This document shows, piece by piece, positions 1-9,700 of a stretch of DNA of 64,000 bases. The translations under genes were made by a program, and so were the position numbers. The stretch lies in assembly GCA_037127255.1 (NCBI GenBank), contig JBANSL010000008.1, positions 34,671,373 to 34,735,372 of the forward strand, given 5' to 3'. The stretch is from Persicaria tinctoria (lineage: Eukaryota; Streptophyta; Magnoliopsida; Caryophyllales; Polygonaceae). Below the pieces are notes generated by a model that was not told the origin of the DNA, did not search any database, and saw only the letters and a list, made by a program, of their open reading frames with translations. The number at the start of each line of letters is the position of its first letter. Position 1 is the stretch's first letter.

Positions 1-1
1 T

Positions 2-130
2 GAAGGGCTCATTGATTTGTGTCACATCCCAACCAATTCCTAGCTTGCAAACGTTTTAACTAAGGTACTTCCCTCTTACCAACAGAATGAGTTGTTGGGC
101 AAACTTGGGTTGTCTCCACCCCAAGTTTGA
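2..130 (+). pseudogene. Ty1/copia polyprotein, C-terminal tail (RNase H end), partial
   Basis: Frame 2 reads as the end of a copia pol polyprotein: residues like EGLIDLCHIPTNS, a stop, then LANVLTKVLPSYQQNELLG and a natural TGA at 128-130. The pattern of DVLTK-like residues followed by a short tail just before a purine run and an LTR is standard for the copia RNase H terminus. An in-frame TAG at 41-43 stands where family members usually have a glutamine, so CAG or CAA to TAG by a C-to-T change is likely. The rest of the element lies left of the window. The purine run at about 125-136 is the polypurine tract. The family call is firm; whether other breaks exist upstream cannot be seen. Confidence 0.85.
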
Positions 131-136
131 GGGGGG

Positions 137-427
137 TGTTGAGCTACATGTTGTAGCTCTCAAGTGATCATCACCAGCATTAGACAGTCGGCAAACGTAG
201 CTCCACCAGAAGACATTAGACTTGTGTTGTATAGGATCATTTCTTATGTAACAACCAAGCTATTCTTCCATTGTCTATAAATAGCTGAATAGAGCCTGTA
301 ACCGAATCAATTCAATGAAACAGTCAATTCACTCTCTTCCTTCATGTTCCCACGCTCTCTCTTTCTCAATTGCTTCACTTGATGCATTCTGTTTCTCCAG
401 CTGAATAATCGAGTCAATTGATCAACA
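137..427 (+). mobile_element. 3' LTR of the left-edge copia element
   Basis: The LTR starts TGTTGA right after the polypurine tract and ends TCAACA, a perfect 6-bp terminal inverted repeat, giving 291 bp. A TATA-like TATAAAT lies at 276-282. The 5-bp target duplication would be ATTGA at 428-432, but its partner is outside the window. Boundaries are inferred from the inverted ends and the adjacent coding tail. Confidence 0.8.
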
Positions 428-602
428 ATTGACAATAGATTCATAGTTTTTGATTTTTTCTATATTGTTTGCAAGCACAAAGCTAATCCAAATGAACCAT
501 GGATTTGTTCAAAGACTGCGTGATTCTAGGGTTCTATCAAGGTCTACGCCAATCTTTCTTTCTTTCTTTTTACAAATGAGAAGGACTCGTTGTTCAATTT
601 AG
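428..602. other. Flank with no recognised feature
   Basis: Short stretch between the copia LTR and the MULE-end fragment. No ORF, repeat or RNA signal was recognised apart from a short CTTT run near 555. Confidence 0.4.
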
Positions 603-648
603 TGAAATTATCTTGACAATAGTCGTTTTTACATCTTGTCTAAAGCCA
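603..648. repeat. Terminal fragment of a Mutator-like TIR
   Basis: These bases closely match the reverse complement of the outer end of the long-TIR MULE at 58683-58729, with about seven differences over 46 bases. Only the outermost 46 bases are present, ending in the sequence that pairs with the MULE terminus. It abuts a relic of the F-box upstream region, as does the intact MULE at 58683, so the same element family sits beside two copies of the same host segment. Confidence 0.6.
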
Positions 649-653
649 CTATG

Positions 654-1420
654 TTTAGGCATATGTATAATGTATCAAACTCGGTCTAATATACCCAAAA
701 CACAGTGCATAAAGAGTTTGAATAGCAGATAAACTAAACTAGTAGAAAAATAATATTTATTTATATTATTATTATTTAGGATTTGATTAGTTTAATTATT
801 TCAAATATTTAGGATTAGAATAAGTCAATGATGGTTAGAGTAATTCACTCCACCTCTATCTCCATCACCATTTTGTAATCCTCTATATATTCTCTTTGGT
901 AAATTAATAGAAGATGTGTTCTTCCACACCAATTCTTAACATAAACTGGACCAATACCCAGGTGTAAAGCATGAACAATATAACACATGAAGTTGGTTGA
1001 AGAATCCAAAATTCATCCCGACACACCAAAAAGTACCACCAAACACCCCATACCTGAACATAGGAATCATCATTCGGCGAATGGAGCAAACTGTTAAATC
1101 ACTCAAACTGACAGTGGACAGTTGAAGGGGGAAACGGGGTTTTCTAAAATCAGAAAAGATGCCTAATTTGAAGTAGCACATACAGATAAAAGGGGTTGAG
1201 AATTTGGAAGTAGTAGATATGGTTCAGCTAAAACTGTTTAACGCACTCAAATCAGAATTAACCCTAGAACCGAGAAAGTGAAGAAATTGACAGTGAGAGT
1301 TTACAGTTTTACAATTAATCGATAAAATTCGTCAGCTTCTACAGTGAATGTGGGCGAGCACGAAATTGATTCAGAGAAACCCTCAAATGCCATTGTCGGA
1401 TGGAGAAAAAATCAAAGATT
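654..1420 (-). repeat. Relic copy of the F-box gene upstream region (copy 0)
   Basis: Bases 654-718 and about 936-1320 align in the same orientation with 24830-25270 and 29870-30300, the regions upstream of the two F-box genes (shared landmarks: AGGCATATG near the left end, GAAGTAGCACA, CAACCCTAG-like right end). The F-box coding part that should lie to the left is absent; its place is taken by the MULE fragment and copia LTR. The two aligned parts are separated by an AT-rich insertion. Minus orientation is inferred from the F-box genes. Confidence 0.65.
719..935. mobile_element. AT-rich insertion inside the F-box upstream relic, unclassified
   Basis: About 215 bases have no counterpart in the two other copies of this region. 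The segment is AT-rich and ends with a pyrimidine-rich stretch and a short A/T tract like the downstream part of an LTR. The word ATAAACT occurs at both edges, which may be a target duplication. No coding content. A short solo LTR is one possibility; I cannot prove it. Confidence 0.35.
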
Positions 1421-1459
1421 GTACTTTCATAATTTATAGGGAGTGATACTTACACCCAA

Positions 1460-2585
1460 GATTTTTTTTTTATTAGGTAAAAATTCGAAGGTTAGACATA
1501 CCTGACTCATCGAGAGGCCAACCGAAGTCGACAGACGGCTTCGCCGTCTAACATAGCAACCTAAAAATAGAAATAACAAGCGAAATGAACCAAGCAGAAA
1601 TAAACTCTACAATAGAACGTTCAAAGAAGACCAAACACCCAAAAAGCTGAGGAAGCCACCGAAGAACGCAACCAAGCATCACCGAACAGTAGCACCGCGG
1701 GCTAATAGTACAACAAGACCCTAACTTCTGTGGGTAGTGCAGACGAACTCCAAGGAAACTCTATCCCGGATACGAAGTCGCCCAGAGCGCACCACCACGA
1801 CCTCAGCCAGACCCGACTACAGACTCCACGCCCCCTCAACCAAGCAGAAGATCTCCTAGAAACATCGGAAGCAGAGCCGCAAACGGCTCGAAACAAAACG
1901 CCAACAAACTTTCACCTACAAATTATCGACAAGCGCTTACAGGATTTTCTCAAACCCTTTCGGGTGGTTACTCTTTCTAAATTTTTTTTTCCTCCTCCTT
2001 CCAAGCTTTGGGCCCAAGGATAAGCCTTGGGCCCAAAGGAAGTGACCGGCCCCAATCATCGGGCCACACGGGCCAGAAGACACCGAAGGCTGATTTGCAG
2101 GGAAGAGACGACAACGGCCGACCAACCCTCACAGCAGAACTAACGCCAACCTGCCAGCAGCACCGGAGGATAGAGGCGGGCACGGCCAGGACCAGATCGG
2201 GAGGGAGGACACCAAGTGACGGAGGCGGCGAAACTACACAGGCCGAGATCGAGAGGGTGCCAAACACAGGAAACCACGAGCAGGGAGGAGGACGGAACCA
2301 AGGCACAACGCTAGCGGCGAGACCAGATCGACAGAGGAGGACGAGATCGACTGAGGAAGGATGAGGCCACAACGCTGGCGAGCCTAGAAACGGCCCAACC
2401 GAGGCGACGACGAACACCCAGACCCCAAATCAACAACCGAATCACACCCCGAACCCCAAAACGACAATCGAATCGGAGAGAACGAGGAACGGGAACTCAA
2501 AATCAACCAAACGGAAGGTCGATTGAAGCACAAGGAAGATGGATTGAAGAGGATAGATCGGTCATTAAAAGGCTAGGGTTCTCAA
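1460..2585 (-). mobile_element. LINE-like relic lacking the main ORFs (5'UTR-like plus 3' tail)
   Basis: On the minus strand this ends with TACCTAAT followed by an A run (plus strand 1463-1472), nearly the tail of the full LINE at 3239-10927 (TACCTAATC plus poly-A). Its 5' part (about 2580 down to 2000) is GC-rich and resembles a LINE 5'UTR. No endonuclease or reverse-transcriptase sequence lies between. It therefore looks like an internally deleted or composite L1-type copy, or a non-autonomous relative. Open frames on both strands are short and low-complexity, and I do not call them genes. No target duplication was found. Confidence 0.5.
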
Positions 2586-2669
2586 TACACCACACATCTC
2601 TTCTTTTTTCTTTTTCTTTTTTATTTAAATAGACCATGCTTCACGTATGTGACTCAATATAAAACGTAT

Positions 2670-2779
2670 AGTAAATTTTATGGGTGTAAAAATTATCACC
2701 CTAATTTATATCATACGGTGACATAGTAAATTTTATGGGTGTAAAAATTATCACCCTAATTTATATCATACGGTGATAC
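2670..2779 (+). repeat. Two-copy 55-bp tandem repeat
   Basis: The segment 2670-2724 is repeated almost exactly at 2725-2779. Each unit contains GGGTGTAAAAATTATCACCC, which is also an imperfect inverted match to bases 1439-1458 on the far side of the LINE-like relic. The units could therefore be duplicated terminal repeats of a DNA transposon that spans the relic. Confidence 0.8.
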
Positions 2780-2785
2780 AGAGTA

Positions 2786-3099
2786 CTCCCTCTGTTCTAT
2801 ATTAATGGTCGTTTTGAGGTTTTTGATAATTTGCAAATTAATTATCGTTTGATCTCATCTCGTCCTTTTTTAACTTCTGCTATAATTAAATCATCTGACA
2901 GGAAAGTACTCTGTGCATTAAATCCTTTACAATTTGGGTTTTATTATACAATAAAAAAATTGAATATGTCAGTGGGGGCTTTGAGTCAAAGTAATGATGA
3001 AGGGAGATGCAGAGGCTTTGTACCATTTCAGGAGTAATTACAACTTTCTTAATATTTGTGATAAACTTCAAAACGACCATTAATATAAAACAGAGGGAG
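2786..3099. mobile_element. Stowaway-type MITE (Tc1/mariner derivative)
   Basis: A 314-bp element begins CTCCCTCTGTT and ends in its inverse, flanked by the dinucleotide TA at 2784-2785 and 3100-3101. The terminal inverted repeats extend about 37 bp with two or three mismatches. CTCCCT ends plus a TA target are diagnostic of Stowaway MITEs. The interior has no transposase. Confidence 0.93.
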
Positions 3100-3238
3100 T
3101 AATAAAGAAGAAGCCGTTTGGACTATCCTTGTATTTTTAATCAATTGATTTTTTTTAAGTGAATCAATATAATATAGAAATATATTAAGATTTTTCCAAA
3201 TATATAGCAATATGTGTTATCAATATGAGTATAAGATG

Positions 3239-3936
3239 GAAAAACCACGTGAAAACCCCTCATGCCTCCCCTAGAACGCGCCACACGCGCCACAAAAGAA
3301 AACCCCCCATCTCCCCATAGAAAGAATGTGTCGATTAAAACTTCATGCCGCTTCTCCTTCGAGCCAGCAAACCCGTACAAATCAATTGCAGACATCCCAC
3401 ACTTACAACTAGTTTTGGATGATAATCCTAACCTAAACCTACTCTGGATACTTCTTCATCATCATCATCCTTGTGCTGGCCTCATGCTATTGGCGAATTG
3501 GGTTTCCCCTTTCTTCCGGTTTGCGTATTTGGGTGGCCTAAAACCTAATCCCCCCAAATTCGCTTGTGGTGGGTGTGATTTTTGGCTCAAAAATTGGGTT
3601 TCTGATGAGATCTGGTCTAATCGACCCCCTCCTTGGCCTAATTGGAGGTGTACGATCCTAAAGAGTATGGGGGTCTGTCCTCTTCGGATTGGCTCAAGCG
3701 TCTGCAATTTGAAGCACTTTGGCCAAGCTTACAAGATACTGGGGATGGGGAGGTGGGAAGTGCTCGATTGGATGGTGTTGGCTCGTGTGGCTTCCCTCCG
3801 AAAGGGGACTGATCGCTTCTTCTATTTAAGCGGTGGGCGACGGGGTGTTTCCTTGCACCTCATCCTTTCTCTTCTTTCTTTCTTTCTCTACTCCTCTCAA
3901 CTGTCTTACTACCTTTTCTTTGTGTTTGTGTTGAGC
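3239..3936 (+). promoter_or_regulatory. LINE 5'UTR with internal promoter region
   Basis: Sequence between the left target duplication and the ORF1 start. It is stop-free in the ORF1 frame from 3262, but the encoded residues look like no known domain, so I treat it as leader. A strongly pyrimidine-rich tract (about 3860-3900) precedes the first plausible ATG at 3937. LINE 5'UTRs usually carry the internal RNA polymerase II promoter; that function is inferred, not shown. Confidence 0.6.
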
Positions 3937-5526
3937 ATGGCTCCAACTGAAGCCGACAAGGGTAAGAAACCCCTGGTGGTAGATGATCCTACCCCAGTAC
4001 TGGAGAAAACCAAAACGCCGGAGGGTGAAAATCTCAAAGAGCAGATCTCGCGAAAGAAAGAAGTGGGAGAATCAAGCAAAAAGGGAAAGCTGGAAAGGAA
4101 GTTCAAGAGAAGAACGATCAATAGGGAGAGGCTCTAGGCTCTTCAGGGGCGTGTTCAAGAGAACATCTCAGCCCTAAACCACTCCTCCCTCTTTGCCACA
4201 ATCATTGGGGATCCGCTTGAGGCTAAAGAGGTCAGGAGAAGGGTCAGGTACGTGTGGAAATTTCTTACTGGTGGATTTCAACTCATCCCAATTGCAAACA
4301 ATTGGTTTGAGTTGCGATTCGATGTGGCTTCTGATCGTGATCTGGTTTGGGGCAACCGTCCTTACCGGATTTCTGGCCAACTCATCCTGCTAAGGCCGTG
4401 GTGCCTTGATTTCGACCCTTGGTTGGAATCGGTTACCAAACTGGATCTTTGGATCCGTTTTCCAGGTTTACCGTCTAAGTATGTGCATGATGACATCCTC
4501 CGGGATATCATCCTGGAGAATGGTCTAGGTCAGATTATTCGTATTGCTGCTTTTAATGCAAAGGGCGCACGTTTTCGCTACCCTAGAGTGTGTGTTTCAG
4601 TAGACGTCACGATGATCGAAGGCCGGTCTGTATGTGTTATCAACGAGCATGGAGTGGTGGAAACCTATCCAATCTGGTTTGAGGACTTCCCTCAAGGTTG
4701 TGGAAGCTGTGGTTCTGACGACCATGTATTCGAAGCTTGTCCATTGAGGCACCTGTGCAACATCAATGCTGTCAACCCGGCTGAAATCCCTGTGGAGGTT
4801 GAGGTGCCTGCTGGCGAGGCCCCTGGAGCTGATGGCCAGGGTGCCTGGTCGACTGTCGCCGGAAAGAAGCCTGTGGTGATCCCACCACCATCCTTTGGTC
4901 ATCCAAAAACTGATATTCTATCTTGCTTTGGTAAGAATGTTACAATCTCTTCTGATTCATCCTCTTCTAAGTCTCCGATTGGTTCCTCTGGGGGCTCTGA
5001 GAACAATCCTGGCGCTTTTATTATGGTGGAGCCAAACATTGTTGTCACCTCCCCAACCCTTGCCTTTGATGCTACCCTGCCTCTTGCTGCCGTGATCCCA
5101 AATGATGAAATCCTTCTTCCAAAAGCAGAAGCGCAACCGGATCTTTACTCTTGGGCTGCTGGCGATGACGAGAACTTGGAATTTGACGAGGACGAATTCA
5201 TGGAAGATATTCTGGTGGAGGATGGCTTGGCTGATCCTGGATTCTCTCAGGCAGACTTTGATGCTATATTGTCTAATGTTCCACCTTCTGTGGAATTTGT
5301 TCTGTCTGACCTGAGCAACCCTGCCAGACTTGCTGAGTCACTGCAGGAGCATTTCGTTACTCCTAATGCATCACCTTCGGTAATTCGTGATGTGGAACAG
5401 ATGGAGCTGTCTGTTGGTTCCCTCTCTGAGTCGGCTAAGCGCAAAGTAAAGATTGAGGAAGGCGATTCTGCTTGCTCTACCATAAGTCTGATGGGTAGCA
5501 GCAAGAAAAAGGGTAAGCATGTGTAG
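3937..5526 (+). pseudogene. LINE ORF1 protein (DUF4283 / zinc knuckle), one nonsense codon
   Basis: The chosen ATG opens MAPTEADKGKKPLVV, a lysine-rich N-terminus of about 66 residues. A TAG at 4135-4137 interrupts it, after which the same frame continues to 5526 (530 codons in all). Residues about 100-240 match the DUF4283 RNA-binding domain of plant L1 ORF1 (VWKFLTGGFQLIPI, NRPYRISGQLILLRPW). A CCHC knuckle, GCGSCGSDDHVFEAC (spacing 2-4-4), starts near residue 254. The C-terminal half is acidic and serine-rich. ORF1 proteins coat LINE RNA as chaperones. CAG to TAG (C-to-T) would explain the break. If translation restarts at the ATG at 4252 it would lose part of the domain's N-terminus. Confidence 0.88.
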
Positions 5527-5584
5527 CACAACGAAGGGTTAGAGGTTGGAGGTTCTCATTGATGGTTGTGAGATACCTCAAGCC

Positions 5585-6769
5585 ATGATGACTTTGAAAC
5601 CATCTCTATCTATCTGCAAGTCGGTTTATGCGAGTACCTGTGGTGGTTTTATTTTGATCATGTCAGGGAACCTTAATGTGGTAAGTTTTTGTTCATTTAG
5701 TCCAGACACTAGTCTCATTATCCTTGATCAGTTGGTGTGTTCTATAGTTTACTTTCATCAGTTTAAATATTGTAAGAAACATTGGGTGACCTTTGCTTGT
5801 ATTATATCGGTTGCTTATTATCATTGGAAATGGTCTATTATGTATATAAATGTCTACTGTCTTGATAAGATGAACTGGATAATTTTCATAAAAATAATAC
5901 CTAAGTATCAACAAAAGTGTCAAGCAAACAGCTTTGAGTATGAATATCCTATACATCTAATCACAAGGAAATTCTTTCTCAAATACTTGAGAGTGCTTAA
6001 TCCTCCATGTATGCCCTTAGAACTGATTTCTAGTCATTATAGATATAAGCTGTTATGCAGGTCCTTTGGAAACAGAAATCAGCAATCAACTAGGAACTTG
6101 CTACATTCATTCAGGATCCTTACCTTTCAACTATATTTGAGTTCCTTTTTGTTACAAAACCACTGTTATGATTTTAGTGGTAGTTTTTTCCGGAAAAAAG
6201 CTTGTAAAATAAAAGCTAAGTGCTCTTGTGAATCACATACATTCCCAGCTATGAGTAACATTTCTGGGATGGTTTGGATGGTCATTCTTTTCTCTATATG
6301 GATTAAACAATGTTTACTCTGGCTAACATCTTTTTCTTGGGTGCGAATTACTTGTTGCTCATACATAAGATCAATTTGTGGAAATTCGATAGGAAATTAT
6401 GATTGCATCCAATGGAGTGGATTTGAGAAACACTGTCACAAACAAATTAACAATAACAAAGAATACCTCTCCACTAATTTTCAGCAGTTTATAAGACACT
6501 CTACTGTGGCGGTTAGTACCGGTTTACATGGTGCTAACGGTATTTTCAGAGTCCCAATGGTTTCGTCTCTCACCCTCAAGCTTGAGTTTAACTCTTGCAT
6601 CGACAAAACCACTCTTCTTGACGTTGGAGGATTGTCTCCTTGGCCTAAGAATTGGGTAGAAAAAGCTAAAGTGTTCACACAACTAAGGCCTATTACATGT
6701 GTACAAATTTCTTTACTATTAGAAGTTCCACACCCATTACTTCTAATGGTGCAGACAGTTATTAAATGA
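5585..6769 (+). CDS. Unrecognised ~394-codon open frame between LINE ORF1 and ORF2
   Basis: The frame is open from just after a TAG at 5540-5542 to a TGA at 6767-6769; the first ATG is 5585. It differs from the ORF1/ORF2 frame and its stop overlaps the ORF2 start as ATGA, the arrangement used for termination-reinitiation in some LINEs. I recognise no domain. The product would be basic (few Asp/Glu), rich in Cys, Trp, Tyr, Phe, Ile and Ser. The DNA is AT-rich and looks intron-like: a GTAAGT at 5681 and a pyrimidine-rich AG near 6735 could bound an intron. Yet about 400 stop-free codons at this AT content are very unlikely by chance. Either a real extra ORF or an inserted fragment kept open; function unknown. 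Confidence 0.45.
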   Translation: MMTLKPSLSICKSVYASTCGGFILIMSGNLNVVSFCSFSPDTSLIILDQLVCSIVYFHQFKYCKKHWVTFACIISVAYYHWKWSIMYINVYCLDKMNWIIFIKIIPKYQQKCQANSFEYEYPIHLITRKFFLKYLRVLNPPCMPLELISSHYRYKLLCRSFGNRNQQSTRNLLHSFRILTFQLYLSSFLLQNHCYDFSGSFFRKKACKIKAKCSCESHTFPAMSNISGMVWMVILFSIWIKQCLLWLTSFSWVRITCCSYIRSICGNSIGNYDCIQWSGFEKHCHKQINNNKEYLSTNFQQFIRHSTVAVSTGLHGANGIFRVPMVSSLTLKLEFNSCIDKTTLLDVGGLSPWPKNWVEKAKVFTQLRPITCVQISLLLEVPHPLLLMVQTVIK

Positions 6770-9700
6770 AAGTCGGTTTTTGGAATATCAGAGGCATGGG
6801 AAGCGGAAATGTATGGTTAGACTTAAAGGCTATGAGGATAAATGAACACATTAATTTAATGGCAATTGCAGAGACTAGGACAAACACAATCCCACAAGAG
6901 AAAACGTGGAAAGCTACGGGGTTTAATAAGGCTATCTGGTCGATTGGTGAGAATAGATCGGGAGGCATTGGACTGTTATGGAATGAAAACTCCTTCACAC
7001 ACGAGACAATAGAAGCAGAGGTTGTCCTTCCAAGAGTAATCCGTGTAAAGTATCAGTGCAGGGAGAAAAAATTTTTGGGTATGCTATTCTTTGTGTATGC
7101 CCCACCACGTGAAAGTGACAAAGACACATTCTGGTTAGAATTGGCAAACATAATTATGAATGAACCCCTACCATGCTTAGTCATGGGGGATATGAACGAA
7201 TTAAGCGGCAGTCACGAGAAAGAGGGGGGAGTGTCCAATAGCATGTCCAGATATGTTAGATTGAATCTCTTCAAAGATCAATGTGCCTTTTTTGAGATTC
7301 CAACTTCAGGAAATCAATTCACCTGGCGGAAAAAAAAGGAAGGGGAAGACAACATATGGGAGAAACTAGATCGAGTACTTGTTCAGCATGAATTTCTTAA
7401 CAACTATCCCGACTTAGCTACATTTAATGGGGCTTTTTCGGGCTCAGATCATTGCCCCATTTCCATCTGCCTTGATTCTGGAAGAAAATTTACTCCACCA
7501 CCTTTTAAATTTGAGAACATGTGGATACATAGGATGGATTTTAGGAATATCGTAAAGCAAGCCTGGAGAGTAAAGTGCTCAGGGTCAGCAATGTATAGAC
7601 TAATCTACAAAACAAAACTTATGAAGAACAAGGCCAAAGTCTGGAATAAGAGTACATTTGGTAATGTCTTCCGACAGATACAGTTAGTAGAGAAAGAATT
7701 AATCGCCATACAATCTAAAAACTATCCCAATAATGGCAAAGAAATACTCGTGGAGAAACAACTAATTAGGAAGAAAGAACAACTTTTAAACTTCCAAAAG
7801 AAATATTGGGGACAAAGGGCAAAATCTAAACATATCAAGCTAACAGACTCCAACACGAGCTATTTTCATAAAATTGCTTCTGGAAGACGAAATAGGAAAA
7901 TAATTAGAAGCATCACTTCATCTTCAGGAACACTGATTTTGGGTGAAGATAATATCAAGGAGGAGGTGAAAAATGATTTCTGCCGGCGATTTACCAAAGA
8001 ACAGATAAATATGAATCTTCTTGATGAATACCTTGAGTTAATACCTACATCTATCACCGAAGAGGAAAACAATAGCATCAGTAAGCAACCAACTAACTGT
8101 GAAATTAAGAATGCTGTCTGGTCCTTAGGATGTAACAAATCCCCTGGCCCAGACGGTATGACAGCTGAATTCTACAAGGAATACTGGGATATAGTCGGTG
8201 GAGATGTCATTAAAGCAGTAAAAGCTTTTTTCCATTCTGGAAAAATGCTTAAACAGATAAACCACACGTTTATAACATTACTGCCAAAGTGTGACAACCC
8301 TTCGAAAACGGCTAATTATAGACCCATTAGCCTGTGCTCGACAATTTACAAAATAATCTCAAAAATTCTTACTGAGAGAATTAAAAAAGTGGTAGGGAAA
8401 CTTATCCACCCTTTTCAGGGAGCCTTTGTGTCAGATAGAGCCATACAGGATAATATACTAATTGCACATGAGATTTTCCACTCTTTCAAAACACGGAAAG
8501 GAACAGAGGGCTGGCTAGCGATTAAACTAGATATGGAAAAAGCTTATGACAGGGTTGACTGGACGTTTACGGAGGCAATTTTGAGGAAATTCGGGTTTAG
8601 TAATGAAGTACTAAGGTTAATCATGGAATGTGTTTCAACTGTGTCCTTCTCGGTTCTTGTCAATAATGGTCCCACGGAAGTCTTCAAACCTACGCGTGGT
8701 TTGAGACAAGGCGATCCATTGTCCCCTTTTCTGTTTATTATTGGAGCAGAAATCCTGGCGAGAAAACTCAATATGGAATCCAACGTAAGTGGATCTGGTC
8801 TCGGATTCAGATTTGGCCACTCTGGCCCGAAAATACCTTTTCTGGCTTTTGCGGACGATATCATCATCTTCGCTAAAGGCAGCCAAACTAGTTGCGAAAT
8901 GGTTACCAAAATCATCGATGACTACTGCCGACTCTCTGGTCAAAGAGTGAACTATAATAAATCTGCTTTTCAAGCATCCCCTGGTATACCCTTTGCGCGA
9001 ATTACCTCCATTGAAGGATGCCTTAACATTGCAAAACATGTCAAACTTGATAAATATCTTGGATGTCCGATTGTCAACGGGAGAGTGAATAAAGACACAT
9101 TCGAAGAACTAATTGGTAAAGCCACATGTCAACTATCGAAATGGAAAGCAGACTCTCTTTCACAACATGGTAGGTCTGTACTGATAAACTCAAACTTAGC
9201 TGCCAAGCCACTTTTCGCCATGCAAAGCTTTATGCTTCCAGTGTCAATACTATCAACGTTGGATAAGGTTAATAGGACTTTCTTTTGGAACAAAGATCTG
9301 CAATACAAACCTCTAATAGGATGGGACAAAGTGTGTAGACCTAAGATTAAAGGAGGAATGGGATTACGCAAGACAAAAGAAATGAACGAGGCTTTACAGA
9401 TGAAACTTATCTGGAAAATTCTGGCGGAGCCAGATAACGTCTGGGTCAGAATCATTAAATACAAATACTTGAAATCTGAATTCATTCTAAATTACGATAA
9501 GAGAGGAAATGCCTCTTGGCAATGGACACAACTTAGGAAGCTTATTAAACCCTTCAAGGAAGGTTTAGCATGGTCAGTAGGGGATGGAAAAACTATTAAA
9601 TTCTGGCAAGATAAATGGGCACCCATTAAGGACATTAAGTCAGCAAGCATTGATCTGGCAAATATTAATTACAATGAAACAGTTGCACAATATATCACTG

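Noticed and set aside
1977..2417. 146-codon minus-strand ORF in the LINE-like relic
   Set aside because: Composition-driven frame in a GC-rich 5'UTR-like region, opposed by another long frame; no similarity to LINE ORF1.
3262..3936. N-terminal extension of LINE ORF1 upstream of 3937
   Set aside because: Open, but residues are non-descript and the first good ATG with the usual ORF1-like lysine-rich start is 3937.
4597..4902. Antisense ORF within LINE ORF1
   Set aside because: Shadow of the ORF1 coding frame; similar antisense shadows under ORF2, copia pol and hAT transposase were also dropped.
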